A stretch of DNA of 64,000 nt from Salinivirga cyanobacteriivorans (lineage in GTDB: Bacteria > Bacteroidota > Bacteroidia > Bacteroidales > Salinivirgaceae): positions 1,747,501 to 1,811,500 of the forward strand of contig NZ_CP013118.1 in the NCBI RefSeq assembly GCF_001443605.1, written 5' to 3'. A model generated the notes under the pieces. It was not told the DNA's origin. It did no database searches and saw only the letters and a list, made by a program, of their open reading frames with translations. The position numbers and the translations under genes are program-made. Positions 27,958 through 36,890 of this stretch are shown here, one piece after another. Within the stretch, counting starts at the first letter, position 1; every line of letters starts with the position of its first letter.

Positions 27958-28889
27958 AACGCATTGTAAAAAGCATAATTTTCAGGTCAGCAAACTTGCT
28001 GAGTTTTACCCATATAAAAAAGGGCAGTTACCCCATACTACTGCCTTTTTACCATGCCGTTGAAAACCAGCATCCAGCTTACATCAGCGGATATCAGGTA
28101 AAAAACGAAAAACAATTTAAACAGGATATTAATTTTTTATTGAAACACTACGTTCCTGTGACACTTGATGATTTAAAAAAACCAGAAGAACTACCCTCCA
28201 ATGCAATGCACATCACTTTTGACGACGGCCTGAAATCTTGCAGCAATATAATAGCACCAATACTACTCGAAAAAAGTATTCCAGCCACCTTTTTTATCAA
28301 TCCCGCTTTTGTAGACAACAATGACATATTTCACCGATTCATTTTTGATATGGCACATAAAAAGGGCATAAAACTACCTGAGCAATTGAAGTACTACCCA
28401 GATAAAAATAAATTACTGGAAACAACTGAAAACAAAAAAACACAACTGAAAGAACATATTAAAAACAGCAACATCTACATGGGTATGCATGAATTGATGC
28501 AACTCAAAAACGAAGGGTTCTCAATTGGAGCACACAGCTGGGACCATCCGGAATTTTACAAAATCGACCAGAGAACACAATATAAACAGGTTAAAAACAG
28601 TATGCAGTGGATTGAAAAGCACTTCAACCCAACTACAAAGGCTTTTGCCTTTCCGTATACCGATCATGGAATTAGCAATGGATTGCTAAAAAAAATACAT
28701 TCAGAAAATCTTGTTGATTTATCATTTGGCACCGCCGGACTAAAGTACGACAGTTTTCATGGTCATTTGCAACGTATTCCCATGGAAAAGAGAAGTTACG
28801 AAACGGCGCAAAGCATCTTAAGATACGAGCACTTTTATTTCAAAATCAGGCAATTAATGAAGAAAAATACGGTTTTAAGAGATGACTGA
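27954..28889 (+). CDS. Polysaccharide deacetylase (NodB-like, CE4)
   Basis: A 311-residue protein with the NodB fold. The first motif is HITFDDGLKSCSNII (metal-binding second Asp), followed by IPATFFINPAFVD. The second motif, normally H-(S/T)-x-x-H-P, reads IGAHSWDHPEF with both His intact. The later Arg/Asp-type region is AFAFPYTDHGISN. The usual reaction is removal of N-acetyl groups from a sugar polymer. No clear signal peptide is present, so a cytoplasmic or lipid-linked-intermediate substrate is possible. It is the middle gene of the overlapping trio. Confidence 0.82.
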   Translation: MKRIVKSIIFRSANLLSFTHIKKGSYPILLPFYHAVENQHPAYISGYQVKNEKQFKQDINFLLKHYVPVTLDDLKKPEELPSNAMHITFDDGLKSCSNIIAPILLEKSIPATFFINPAFVDNNDIFHRFIFDMAHKKGIKLPEQLKYYPDKNKLLETTENKKTQLKEHIKNSNIYMGMHELMQLKNEGFSIGAHSWDHPEFYKIDQRTQYKQVKNSMQWIEKHFNPTTKAFAFPYTDHGISNGLLKKIHSENLVDLSFGTAGLKYDSFHGHLQRIPMEKRSYETAQSILRYEHFYFKIRQLMKKNTVLRDD

Positions 28890-29982
28890 ATACGACACAG
28901 AACCTAATTTAATAATAAAGAAAATTCTCATTCAGGAGATTCCGGGTTTTATTGACAGTGATTTTTATGAATCTCTCAACGTGAAGCCTATCTCTAAGCC
29001 CCGTGCTCATTCATATTTTCATAATCCCAGAGCCACACCTAATGATCCGGTCATTTATATGCTATTCCAAAACGAAGAGCTTATCGGTTTCAGAACCATT
29101 ATGCCAGATTTAGTAAAACTACCCGGGAAAGAAATAAAATTTGGATGGTGCAGCGGCAACTGGATTGACCCGAAGCATCGCCGAAGAGGGTACTCAAAAA
29201 TATTACTTGATTCGGCGTATGAAGATTGGCAGCAAAAACTTATGTATACAAATTTTGCACGCGAATCGCATCTGCTCTACAATAAAACATCGTATTTCAA
29301 ACTACTCAAAAAGCGCATACGAACCCGGTTTTATGGTAATGTTGATGTAACAGAACTGCTGAAAAATCGCAGTTTTTATAAATACCTCAAACCAACCATA
29401 CCCCTTATTAATATATTTTTTAAGCTTGCCTGTAGTTTTAAAAGAATATTTTTCAGACCATTTAAACTTAAAGCATATTCCATATTTACTGAACAGCATT
29501 ACCCGGCAAATTTTTATATGCAGGACCTAGCTCCAGAAAGTTTGTTTGCGCGCTCCAATACTGAACTACAATGGATGGCAAAGCATCCCTGGCTTTCGGA
29601 CCAGCCGGATTATAAAAAAACAAACTATCCATTTTCCTTATTTGAAGCCGATCATAAAATTTGGTACGTATCAATTCGCCGAGGCAATGAAGTTGCAGGA
29701 AAACTCATATTGTCTTCAAGAAACGGGAATTTGAAATTACTTTACAATTTTGCTCAAAACATAAGTGAAATAGCAGCTAAAGCAATAATAAATTTATGCT
29801 ATGAAAATCGAATGAAAACCTTTTCGGTGATGGACGTGGCTATTACCAAAGAATTATCAAAACTCAGAAAACCATTCATTTTCGACAAAACATATCAAAT
29901 GGGCATTTACGCTACCTTTGACATTAATGATAGTGAGCAGCTATACATCCACGACGGAGATGGCGATTATATGTTTACCTGA
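28882..29982 (+). CDS. GNAT-family N-acetyltransferase
   Basis: The 366-residue protein has a GNAT core at about 60-115, with KFGWCSGNWIDPKHRRRGYS as the acetyl-CoA pyrophosphate loop (R/Q-x-x-G-x-G/A region: HRRRGYSKILLDSA). The second half (about 170-366) has a divergent second domain with YVSIRRGNEVAGKLILSSRN. It overlaps the deacetylase gene by 8 bases, which supports a shared function on the same glycan or its carrier. Its substrate is unknown. Confidence 0.65.
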   Translation: MTEYDTEPNLIIKKILIQEIPGFIDSDFYESLNVKPISKPRAHSYFHNPRATPNDPVIYMLFQNEELIGFRTIMPDLVKLPGKEIKFGWCSGNWIDPKHRRRGYSKILLDSAYEDWQQKLMYTNFARESHLLYNKTSYFKLLKKRIRTRFYGNVDVTELLKNRSFYKYLKPTIPLINIFFKLACSFKRIFFRPFKLKAYSIFTEQHYPANFYMQDLAPESLFARSNTELQWMAKHPWLSDQPDYKKTNYPFSLFEADHKIWYVSIRRGNEVAGKLILSSRNGNLKLLYNFAQNISEIAAKAIINLCYENRMKTFSVMDVAITKELSKLRKPFIFDKTYQMGIYATFDINDSEQLYIHDGDGDYMFT

Positions 29983-29983
29983 A

Positions 29984-30682
29984 TTAAATCTGTCCCTCAT
30001 CGGCAAAACTGTAGTATTTCTGATTTCCAATTATTACATGATCCAGCACCCGCATATCGAGCATTTCTGCAGCTTCTTTAATTTTCCGGGTAATATTAAT
30101 ATCGGCCTGGCTGGGTTCAAGATTTCCCGATGGATGATTATGCGCTAAAATCATGGCTGGTGCAGAGACCAGCAGGGCCTCCTTTAAAATAATTCTCACA
30201 TCGGTAACAGTGCCTGCTATTCCTCCCTGGCTGATTTTTTTCCTGGCAATAACTTTATTGGACTGATGTAAAAAAATTACCCAGAACTCTTCATGGTTAA
30301 GGTCAGAAAGCTGGGAATACATTAACTCATAGGCATCTTCGCTGCTTCGCACCAGCACGGCAGCATCTGACTGCCGTTCGCTACGGCGCCTGGCAATTTC
30401 CATGGCCGCCACAAGTGTTACAGCCTTGGCTTCGCCAACACCCTGAAAACGTGTAAACTCTGCCGGGGTAAAACGCGCAAGCTTATGAAAACTATTTTCT
30501 GCACCAAGTAAAATTCTTTTGGCAAGTTCAACGGCACTCTCATTCCGGGATCCGGAACCAAGCAAGATTGCAATAAGTTCGGCATCAGACAAAACATTAA
30601 CGCCTTTATTGAGCAATTTCTCCCTGGGCCGGTCGCTTTCAGCCCAGCTGGTTATTGGCATAAAAGGTTTTTTATCTTCCAT
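29984..30682 (-). CDS. radC: RadC-family JAMM/MPN protein
   Basis: The 232-residue protein has an N-terminal helix-hairpin-helix part (LSDAELIAILLGSG; FQGVGEAKAVTLVAAMEI) and a C-terminal JAMM metalloprotease-like domain. The motif is HNHPSG followed by Asp in EPSQADINIT, and the catalytic Glu lies upstream near residue 115-135. RadC was first linked to DNA repair, but its biochemical role is unsettled. It is convergent with the GNAT gene, one base from its stop, and 59 bases from the tRNA-Glu gene. Confidence 0.92.
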   Translation of the reverse strand: MEDKKPFMPITSWAESDRPREKLLNKGVNVLSDAELIAILLGSGSRNESAVELAKRILLGAENSFHKLARFTPAEFTRFQGVGEAKAVTLVAAMEIARRRSERQSDAAVLVRSSEDAYELMYSQLSDLNHEEFWVIFLHQSNKVIARKKISQGGIAGTVTDVRIILKEALLVSAPAMILAHNHPSGNLEPSQADINITRKIKEAAEMLDMRVLDHVIIGNQKYYSFADEGQI

Positions 30683-30741
30683 GCCTTGAAGATAGAAAGT
30701 TTTCTGTAATAAAGTAAAAAGGGAGATTGAAAAAAAGAAAG

Positions 30742-30813
30742 TAGCCCGTAGGAGATTCGAACTCCTGTTACCAGGATGAAAACCTGGCGTCCTAACCCCT
30801 AGACGAACGGGCC
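30742..30813 (-). tRNA. tRNA-Glu (anticodon UUC), copy 1
   Basis: On the minus strand a 72-base cloverleaf has the 7-bp acceptor GGCCCGT/ACGGGCT (with a G-U first pair) and discriminator A. The anticodon stem is CCAGG/CCTGG around loop TTTTCAT, giving UUC. The T arm reads CAGGAGTTCGAATCTCCTA. No CCA is encoded. An identical copy lies at 31128-31199. Confidence 0.95.
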
Positions 30814-30844
30814 ATCTTGTAAATATGATCTACTAAACCGATGA

Positions 30845-31099
30845 TTAAGACAAAGCGTTTACGTGTCTTGTAATCTTAGATTTCAGGTTAGCAGCTTTAT
30901 TTTTATGAATCTGGTTTTTGCGAGCGAGCTTATCTACCATTGCAACAACCTTCGGAAGCATTTCCTGAGCTTTTGACTTATCTGTAGTAGCTTCTAACTG
31001 GCGTACAGCGTTACGAGTTGTACGAGCATAGTAACGATTATGCAGCCTTCTCACTTTGTTCTGCCTGATTCTCTTCTTTGCTGATAAATGATTTGCCAT
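30845..31099 (-). CDS. rpsT: 30S ribosomal protein S20
   Basis: An 84-residue, Lys/Arg-rich three-helix protein that starts [20 protein letters not shown] and continues [15 protein letters not shown], the standard S20 opening. The C-terminal helix [19 protein letters not shown] is also typical. It binds 16S rRNA early in 30S assembly. It sits between two identical tRNA-Glu genes on the same strand, so all three probably come from one transcript. Confidence 0.97.
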   Translation of the reverse strand: MANHLSAKKRIRQNKVRRLHNRYYARTTRNAVRQLEATTDKSKAQEMLPKVVAMVDKLARKNQIHKNKAANLKSKITRHVNALS

Positions 31100-31127
31100 T
31101 CTATTACTTTTTTCACTTCAATATTAG

Positions 31128-31199
31128 TAGCCCGTAGGAGATTCGAACTCCTGTTACCAGGATGAAAACCTGGCGTCCTAACCCCTAGACGAACGGGCC
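31128..31199 (-). tRNA. tRNA-Glu (anticodon UUC), copy 2
   Basis: Identical over its 72 bases to the copy at 30742-30813: same acceptor, anticodon loop TTTTCAT and T arm. It lies 28 bases upstream of the rpsT ATG. Confidence 0.95.
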
Positions 31200-31550
31200 A
31201 TGTGTTTTACAAAAATTCATTTTGAATGATTGCGGCTGCAAAAATAGAGAATGTTTTTAAAGTTCAAAAATTTTTCAACTGATTTTTTACGTTTTTATTT
31301 AAAATTGTTTGTCAGGCTTTATTCCCTCCAATAAAGCAATTCAAAACCAATGCCATACAAATAAGTTTGCCCAACTTATTAAATATTACAAAATGATCGG
31401 TTCCGAACAAGCATGTACGTTTTTCTACCAGAAATACGGCACAGGGAAAAGATCAAAAACAACACAAAAACCTGATTAACAACTACCTAAAAAACATGGC
31501 ATATTAGTAGTAATAAAGGAACAAACCCTTAAACCATTTTATCATGCTGA
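31200..31550. other. Intergenic region with no clear gene
   Basis: About 350 AT-rich bases between the divergent tRNA and spermidine synthase-like genes. Only a short 28-codon frame near 31393 is seen, without any recognisable features. I see no terminator or RNA gene. Confidence 0.4.
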
Positions 31551-31772
31551 ATTTTAAAATCAAAAGATGAAACAAGCAAAACACTAAAACCGGCAGTCGG
31601 TGCAGGCCTTATTGCATCTTCCTTTATTGGACTGGAAATATTATGGACCCGAATTTTTTCAGCCGAGTACTTTTATACTTTCGCATTTCTTGTTTTATCA
31701 CTCTCCATTCTAGGTCTTGGACTGGGAGCCCTGGTCATTAGATTATTTCAAAAGCTGGGTGACCACAAAAAG

Positions 31773-33824
31773 TTGTGGATGTACCTGACCCTTGGCGCTG
31801 TAATCTCAATTGCAGGCCCTATGTTGGTGCTACAATTCGACCTTAACTTTACTGAAATCTTTGGAAGCTGGCTGATGGCCGGAAAAATTGCACTTGTAAT
31901 TATTATTCTGAGTATCTCATTTCTTTTTGGGGGAATGTCATTAGGCATAATCTTTAAAAACCATCACACCCAGATGCCCAAAATCTATATGTCAGATTTA
32001 ATTGGGTCAGGTATGGGTGTAGTAATAGCAGTACTGTTAATGAACATAATAGAAGTCCAAAAAACGGCATTTCTAGTAAGTGTACCAGCATTAACAGCAG
32101 CGATTCTCTATGCAAAAAAATGGAGGAAAACCATTCCTATTACCATGATTGTCGCCCTACTGGCTTTATTACCCAAAGCTGAAACCTGGCTCAACAAACC
32201 AAGAGAAGAGCGTTTTGAACTCATTTACCAGCACTGGGATGCTATGGCGCAATTAAAAGTACTTAAGCGTAGTGATAATTTTTATTACTCTGTAATTGAC
32301 AATGCAGCACATGCTCCTACAATTGGTTTTGATGGTAATTACAATAAACCCGACAGCCTGAAAAAATATCCCGGCTACCCCATGCCCTATATAGTAAAAA
32401 GATTCGACTCATGCACATTCCTTGCATTAGGTGCTGGTGGTGGTGGCGATGTTTTAAATGCACTCAATTCAGGTGCAACAGAGATTCATGCTGTAGAAGT
32501 AGTGCCCCACTTAAACGATCTGATGGAAGAAGGTTTCTTACATGACTTTACAGGAGAAATATACAGTCACAAAAACGTAAAAGTCATCACCGAAGATGGC
32601 CGGGCCTATGTAAGACAATTCGAAAACAAGTTCGACATCATATATTCACTAAGTTCTAATACATTTGCATCTTTGGCATCAGGTGCTTTTGCTCTGGCTG
32701 AAAATTACCTTTTCACTAAAGAAGCATTTGAAGATTATTATGATGCTATGACTGAGGATGGCATAATGCTGCTGGACCATCAATTTTATATTCCCCGATT
32801 GACCACAGCTGTAATACAGGCACTCAAAAATAAAGGTGTTGATGACCCGCAATTGCACATTGCAATATTTCACTCTTACCCGGGAAGGCGAAAAATGATC
32901 CTCATCGGTAAAAAACCACTGAAAAAAGAGGTTATAAACAATGCCTTTCCTTCACTGACAGCTGGTGAGAGTCCATATTTAACAGAAGAATATCCAAACC
33001 CTCCTGATTCTCTAAAAAACAACCTCGTATCGCAGATCATAAAACATGGCTGGGAGCAAATACAAGATACGGTAGCAACTGACTTATCGCCTACTACAGA
33101 CGACAGGCCATTTGCAGCTCAAATGGGTTTGTGGAAAAATTTCGACATCGGAAATATTGACAAAATATCGCCTTATGAATTTAAAGGTTTTCCGGTAGCT
33201 AAGCTTTTAATTCTTGTTATTTTGCTTGTAGTTGGATTAATTGTAATTCCCATTAATTTGATTCCATTTTTGAAAAAAGGAAACAAGCTTACATTTAACG
33301 GATGGAGCTTCTTCTTTCTGATTGGTGTTGCTTTTATGGCTATTGAAGTAATTTTGATTCAAAAATATACCCGTTTTATTGGGCCCGGATCTTACACTTT
33401 TGTCACCATTTTATTCACTTTACTGCTGGCATCAGGTATTGGCAGCCGTTTTTCGCAAAATTTCAAATCATCCATACCATTTATTGGTATTATATTATGG
33501 GTTTTATCCGATATTTTCTTGTTTGAATATTTGCTCAATGCTGTAGATTCCCTTCCCTTGTTTGGACGCATATTGATTACAATTATATTAATTCTACCAC
33601 TTGGTTTTTTCATGGGTATGCCATTTCCCAAAGGCACAAAACGAGTCGGAGAACTAATCGATTGGGGTTTTGCCATTAACGGAGCGGCATCAGTCCTGGG
33701 ATCAACAGCCATTATGCTTGTGGCATTTAATTTTGGATATAATATGGCACTTTTAGCAGGTGCTGCAGCCTATTTGCTTGCAATGCTAATCGCAAGATCA
33801 CAAAAGAAGTGGATTACAGAATAA
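31773..33824 (+). CDS. Membrane-embedded spermidine synthase-like protein (probable 5' frameshift)
   Basis: From its first in-frame ATG the protein has 683 residues: several N-terminal helices, a central class I methyltransferase-like domain with FLALGAGGGGDVLNAL (the SAM-type glycine loop) and HAVEVVPHL, then seven or so C-terminal helices (LLILVILLVVGLIVIPINLI onward). This is the plan of fused membrane spermidine synthases; the true substrate is unknown. The open frame continues upstream to about 31551 without an ATG and encodes AVGAGLIASSFIGLEILWTR and another helix, which are typical starts for the family. The ATG at 31567 would fit if one base were restored near codon 6 (MKQAKH then stop, instead of MKQAK-x-LKPAVG). 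Confidence 0.72.
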   Translation: MWMYLTLGAVISIAGPMLVLQFDLNFTEIFGSWLMAGKIALVIIILSISFLFGGMSLGIIFKNHHTQMPKIYMSDLIGSGMGVVIAVLLMNIIEVQKTAFLVSVPALTAAILYAKKWRKTIPITMIVALLALLPKAETWLNKPREERFELIYQHWDAMAQLKVLKRSDNFYYSVIDNAAHAPTIGFDGNYNKPDSLKKYPGYPMPYIVKRFDSCTFLALGAGGGGDVLNALNSGATEIHAVEVVPHLNDLMEEGFLHDFTGEIYSHKNVKVITEDGRAYVRQFENKFDIIYSLSSNTFASLASGAFALAENYLFTKEAFEDYYDAMTEDGIMLLDHQFYIPRLTTAVIQALKNKGVDDPQLHIAIFHSYPGRRKMILIGKKPLKKEVINNAFPSLTAGESPYLTEEYPNPPDSLKNNLVSQIIKHGWEQIQDTVATDLSPTTDDRPFAAQMGLWKNFDIGNIDKISPYEFKGFPVAKLLILVILLVVGLIVIPINLIPFLKKGNKLTFNGWSFFFLIGVAFMAIEVILIQKYTRFIGPGSYTFVTILFTLLLASGIGSRFSQNFKSSIPFIGIILWVLSDIFLFEYLLNAVDSLPLFGRILITIILILPLGFFMGMPFPKGTKRVGELIDWGFAINGAASVLGSTAIMLVAFNFGYNMALLAGAAAYLLAMLIARSQKKWITE

Positions 33825-33842
33825 AAATAACTAGGCATTAAC

Positions 33843-33870
33843 AAAAACCGGTCACAGGGCCGGTTTTTAT
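33843..33870 (+). terminator. Intrinsic terminator after the spermidine synthase-like gene
   Basis: AAAAACCGG (33843-33851) pairs perfectly with CCGGTTTTT (33860-33868), so the T-run is part of the stem. Confidence 0.8.
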
Positions 33871-33955
33871 TCAATATTGTTATACTTTGTCTAAATCTCT
33901 AAATGACAAGCACTATGAAAAACTTCCATTAAGCTTTACAACCCTTATAATAATT

Positions 33956-35352
33956 CACTGTTGTCCGATAAAAATTTGAGAGGAGGAAGACTGCAGTAGC
34001 CTTCCTTCTCTCTTTTTTAGTAGATTTGTTTTACCACAAACACTCTACTTATGGATAAAACTACACATTTTTTTGGAACATCGGTTTTCGGACAGCTGAT
34101 TTCCTTAATTGATTCAAAAATCATTACTGCAAGTGCAAAAAAGCACGGTTCGGATCACTATGTAAAGAAGTTTAAAACTAAAGATCACTTAATTAGCATG
34201 CTGTTTTGTTCTTTTGCTAAATGCACATCTTTACGCGAAGTAAGTGGCGCAATGCTTGGTTTATCAGGTAAAACCAAACATTTTCAGTTAAATCATATTC
34301 CAAAGAAAAGTACCTTGTCAGATTCAAATAAACGTAGAGATTGTGATGTGTTCGGAGAAATCTACAATAAGCTACTCAAACAATATGGTCATTATATTTC
34401 GGACAGCAGAATTAAAGATGTAATAAACAAACAAGTAGAGATTATTGACAGCTCAACCATCAGTTTGTTTAAGGATATATTGAAGTGTGTTGGACGGCAT
34501 CCTAAAACCGGTAAAAAGAAAGGCGGTATAAAACTTCATGCAACGATAAATGTAGACGAAACTGCACCCAAGATGGTTTGGCTCACCAGTGCTGCCACTC
34601 ATGACCATGTATTGTTAAATAGTCTTAAGCATAATGCAAACACAATATACGTATTTGACAAAGGCTATAATGACTACAAAGCCTTTGATAAATTTTCGCA
34701 AACAGATACAGGTTTTGTCACCCGAATAAAAGACAATGCAGCATATAAAACGCTAAATGATTGTAAGATAGAAGAACATATTCATAGTGGGGTTGAAAAA
34801 GATGAAATCATAGAAGTGCAGGTAAAATATGAGAATAACACACGCCCTTTAAAGCTGCGTAAAGTCCAGTTCTACGACAGAAACCTTAAAAGACGGTTTG
34901 AGTTTTTAACTAACTTGTTTGAAATGAAGGCTGATTTAATAGCTGCTATTTACAAACTACGATGGCAAATTGAACTTCTGTTCAAACAATTAAAACAAAA
35001 TTTCCCGCTAAAATATTTTCTCGGGGACAATGAAAATGCGATTAAAATACAGATATACTGTGCCTTAATCGCAAACCTATTGATGACTGTTATCCAAAAA
35101 ACGCTCAAGAGGAAATGGGCGTTTTCCAATTTAGTTAGCTTCTGTAAAATTCATTTGTTTAACTACATTCATTTATTCAGGTTTCTTGAGCATCCGGACA
35201 AAGATTGGCAGAAAACTTATGACGAATTGATGCAGCCCTCTCTATTCTGAGGCTTACTTTAAAAAATTCATTAAATGCAAACCTTAATTCTCAGAAAATC
35301 ATAGTTTTGAAAAATCAATTGATCAATTCCGTGCTTTTATCGGACAGTAATG
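33956..35352 (+). mobile_element. IS4-family insertion sequence
   Basis: The 1397-bp element is bounded by the 9-bp direct repeat ATAATAATT (33947-33955 and 35353-35361). Imperfect 18-bp terminal inverted repeats begin CA at both ends and share TGTCCGATAAAA (left 33962-33973; right complement ending 35346). It contains one transposase gene and no passenger. The intact repeats and frame suggest a recent insertion. Confidence 0.85.
34051..35250 (+). CDS. IS4-family transposase
   Basis: The 399-residue protein has an N-terminal DUF4372-type domain (KTKDHLISMLFCSFAKCTSL). The DDE catalytic core has the first Asp in EIIDSSTISLFKD, the second in YVFDKGYNDYKAF and the Glu in the YREK box YKLRWQIELLFKQLK, where Y-2-R-3-E-6-K spacing is kept. 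It cuts and pastes the surrounding 1.4-kb element. TAGATTTG at 34021-34028 may be the -7 promoter element. The frame looks intact, so the element could be active. Confidence 0.92.
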   Translation: MDKTTHFFGTSVFGQLISLIDSKIITASAKKHGSDHYVKKFKTKDHLISMLFCSFAKCTSLREVSGAMLGLSGKTKHFQLNHIPKKSTLSDSNKRRDCDVFGEIYNKLLKQYGHYISDSRIKDVINKQVEIIDSSTISLFKDILKCVGRHPKTGKKKGGIKLHATINVDETAPKMVWLTSAATHDHVLLNSLKHNANTIYVFDKGYNDYKAFDKFSQTDTGFVTRIKDNAAYKTLNDCKIEEHIHSGVEKDEIIEVQVKYENNTRPLKLRKVQFYDRNLKRRFEFLTNLFEMKADLIAAIYKLRWQIELLFKQLKQNFPLKYFLGDNENAIKIQIYCALIANLLMTVIQKTLKRKWAFSNLVSFCKIHLFNYIHLFRFLEHPDKDWQKTYDELMQPSLF

Positions 35353-35858
35353 ATAATAATTATAACTACCTGTACAAAAGACGAAATAATATCTTATACA
35401 CCTAGCAACCTGTGCGGAACATGGGATCAACTCGCGCCCGCCTTATCAATATGTGGATAAAGCTCTATTTATCATATTTACGGGTGCCGAATATACGGTA
35501 AGATATTTTAAAAACGACACCATTTCGGGTGAAGTGGACTATGAATATGAATTTGATGGTCAATCGTTTATTTACGAAAGTGGTTCTGAAATAGTAAACG
35601 ATATAAATACACTCAACGACACACTGCTTAACTTTACAACAGATGCACTTGGACCGGCGGAAACCATAGAGTGTTTACGTGTTCAATAATCTTTCAACCT
35701 AAACAAACTGTTAAAAACCAATATAAATTTATCACTTGTTAGTTTTAATGAAAATGCGCTATGCAAATGATTCTATGGTTGATTAAGAGTAGAATAAATT
35801 TTTATTAGTTTTGTCCACATTACAAAAAAATTGAATCATTAAGCAAAAAAGCAAAAAC

Positions 35859-36227
35859 ATGAAAAAAACAGTTTTGATACTTTTAACCCTGGTCTTTGCA
35901 ATTGCAGCGTGTGAAAAAGAAGACGAAAAAACCTATGACCAAACTGACCTTTACGGTACCTGGAAACAAATCACGCCTTACCCTGCAGAAGAAGATCACG
36001 ACTCAGCCTTCCACATCTTCACCGAAACTGAATATGAAATAAAAACATACAGTAATGGCTATCCTACATCTTTTACGTTTGAATACACCTTCGACGGAAA
36101 GTCATTTAAGTACAATCTCGGCGTTGACATAACCAATAAAATCAACACCCTGACAAGCACCAAATTAGATTTCACCATGAGCGCAATGGGCACAAGTGAA
36201 AATTATTCGTGTACAAAAGTGGAATAG
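35859..36227 (+). CDS. Small lipoprotein, intact paralogue of the IS-split gene
   Basis: The 122-residue protein starts with a lipoprotein signal (LILLTLVFAIAAC) followed by EKEDEKTYD, acidic and Lys-bearing like surface-export signals. The mature part reads LYGTWKQITPYP then FTFEYTFDGKSFKYN, a short beta-rich lipocalin-like pattern (GTW near the N-terminus). The same layout is found in the pseudogene immediately upstream, so the two arose by tandem duplication. No function is recognised. TAGTTTTG at 35806-35813 may be the -7 element. Confidence 0.75.
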   Translation: MKKTVLILLTLVFAIAACEKEDEKTYDQTDLYGTWKQITPYPAEEDHDSAFHIFTETEYEIKTYSNGYPTSFTFEYTFDGKSFKYNLGVDITNKINTLTSTKLDFTMSAMGTSENYSCTKVE

Positions 36228-36268
36228 TTTTTTATGCTCATGAACCGGGCGACATGGAGTGTCGAACT

Positions 36269-36301
36269 ATTCACCAGGTGACTCGGAGTCACCTGGTGAA
36301 T
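36269..36301. repeat. 33-bp perfect-arm REP palindrome, copy 1
   Basis: ATTCACCAGGTGACT, three bases, then its exact complement. Other copies: 37622-37654 and 42242-42274, differing only in the 3-base centre (CGG, TGA, TGG). Confidence 0.9.
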
Positions 36302-36352
36302 ATCCAACGCTTACGGAAAGTTGCCCTGGAGTAGTTCCCTTGTAGCTATTTA

Positions 36353-36367
36353 AGCGAAGCCCTCGCT
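36353..36367. repeat. Short REP hairpin (AGCGA-N5-TCGCT)
   Basis: AGCGAAGCCCTCGCT; one of about nine AGCGA-N5-TCGCT hairpins in the hotspot. It lies just after the stop of the RAYT gene. Confidence 0.8.
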
Positions 36368-36743
36368 TCGGTTAAATCTAAACGCGAATTGAAACATACT
36401 TTTTAGCAACCTCCTTATTTACTAACTTACCATCCCGTAATCCTGCATAATCAGCATAAGACGAAAACTCCCAATCTTCCGGATTTCTGACCAACCCGGC
36501 CTTCACCGGATTTTGGTGAATATAGTTGAAACATACTTGTGGGTATTGCTTTTCCGGAACATCGCGATAGATTTGAGTTCCAAATTCCGTATCACAATAT
36601 GCCGGCGTAATGCCTTTGGAGCAGTTGAGGCAGATGGCTTTGGTTTTCTTGCGGAAGAGTGACCCCGAGCGACGTTGTAAATTATTAATAGAGTTTGTAT
36701 ACGAGCGCAGCATTACCCCTATTGAATGATTAAGCGAACCATC

Positions 36744-36842
36744 AGCGAGGGTTTCGCTTGAAGTAGTGTACTGGCGTTTGTCTTTATCTGAAAATTCATT
36801 TGGAAAAATTCCTTTCGTAATATCTTTAGCGAAGCCCTCGCT
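36744..36842. repeat. BIME-like REP pair inside the RAYT reading frame
   Basis: AGCGAGGGTTTCGCT (36744-36758) and the nearly complementary AGCGAAGCCCTCGCT (36828-36842) bracket about 70 bases. The same 99-base unit recurs at 37435-37533 with scattered differences. Here it is read through as CGSEGFAKDITKG...SSETLADGS within the transposase gene. Confidence 0.8.
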
Positions 36843-36890
36843 TCCGCATTTATTTACCCGCACCATCAAATGAAAATGGTTAGGAGTTCA

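Larger units (their letters stand above)
33915..35689 (+). pseudogene. Lipoprotein pseudogene split by an IS4-family element
   Basis: When the IS and one copy of its target repeat are removed, the flanks join to a frame reading KLPLSFTTLIIIITTCTKDE, a lipoprotein signal and lipobox, then GTWDQLA. After one frameshift near 35430 it continues VDKALFIIFTGAEYTVRYF and EYEFDGQSFIYESG to a stop at 35689. This aligns by eye with the intact lipoprotein at 35859 (GTWKQIT; FHIFTETEYEIKTY; EYTFDGKSFKYNLG; INTLTSTKLDFT). The ATG at 33915 also needs one extra A to be in frame. So the copy carries an IS insertion and at least two small lesions. Confidence 0.75.

Noticed and set aside
35453..35689. Short frame taken as an independent 78-residue gene
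   Set aside because: It is the 3' part of the IS-split lipoprotein pseudogene, as shown by similarity to the gene at 35859.
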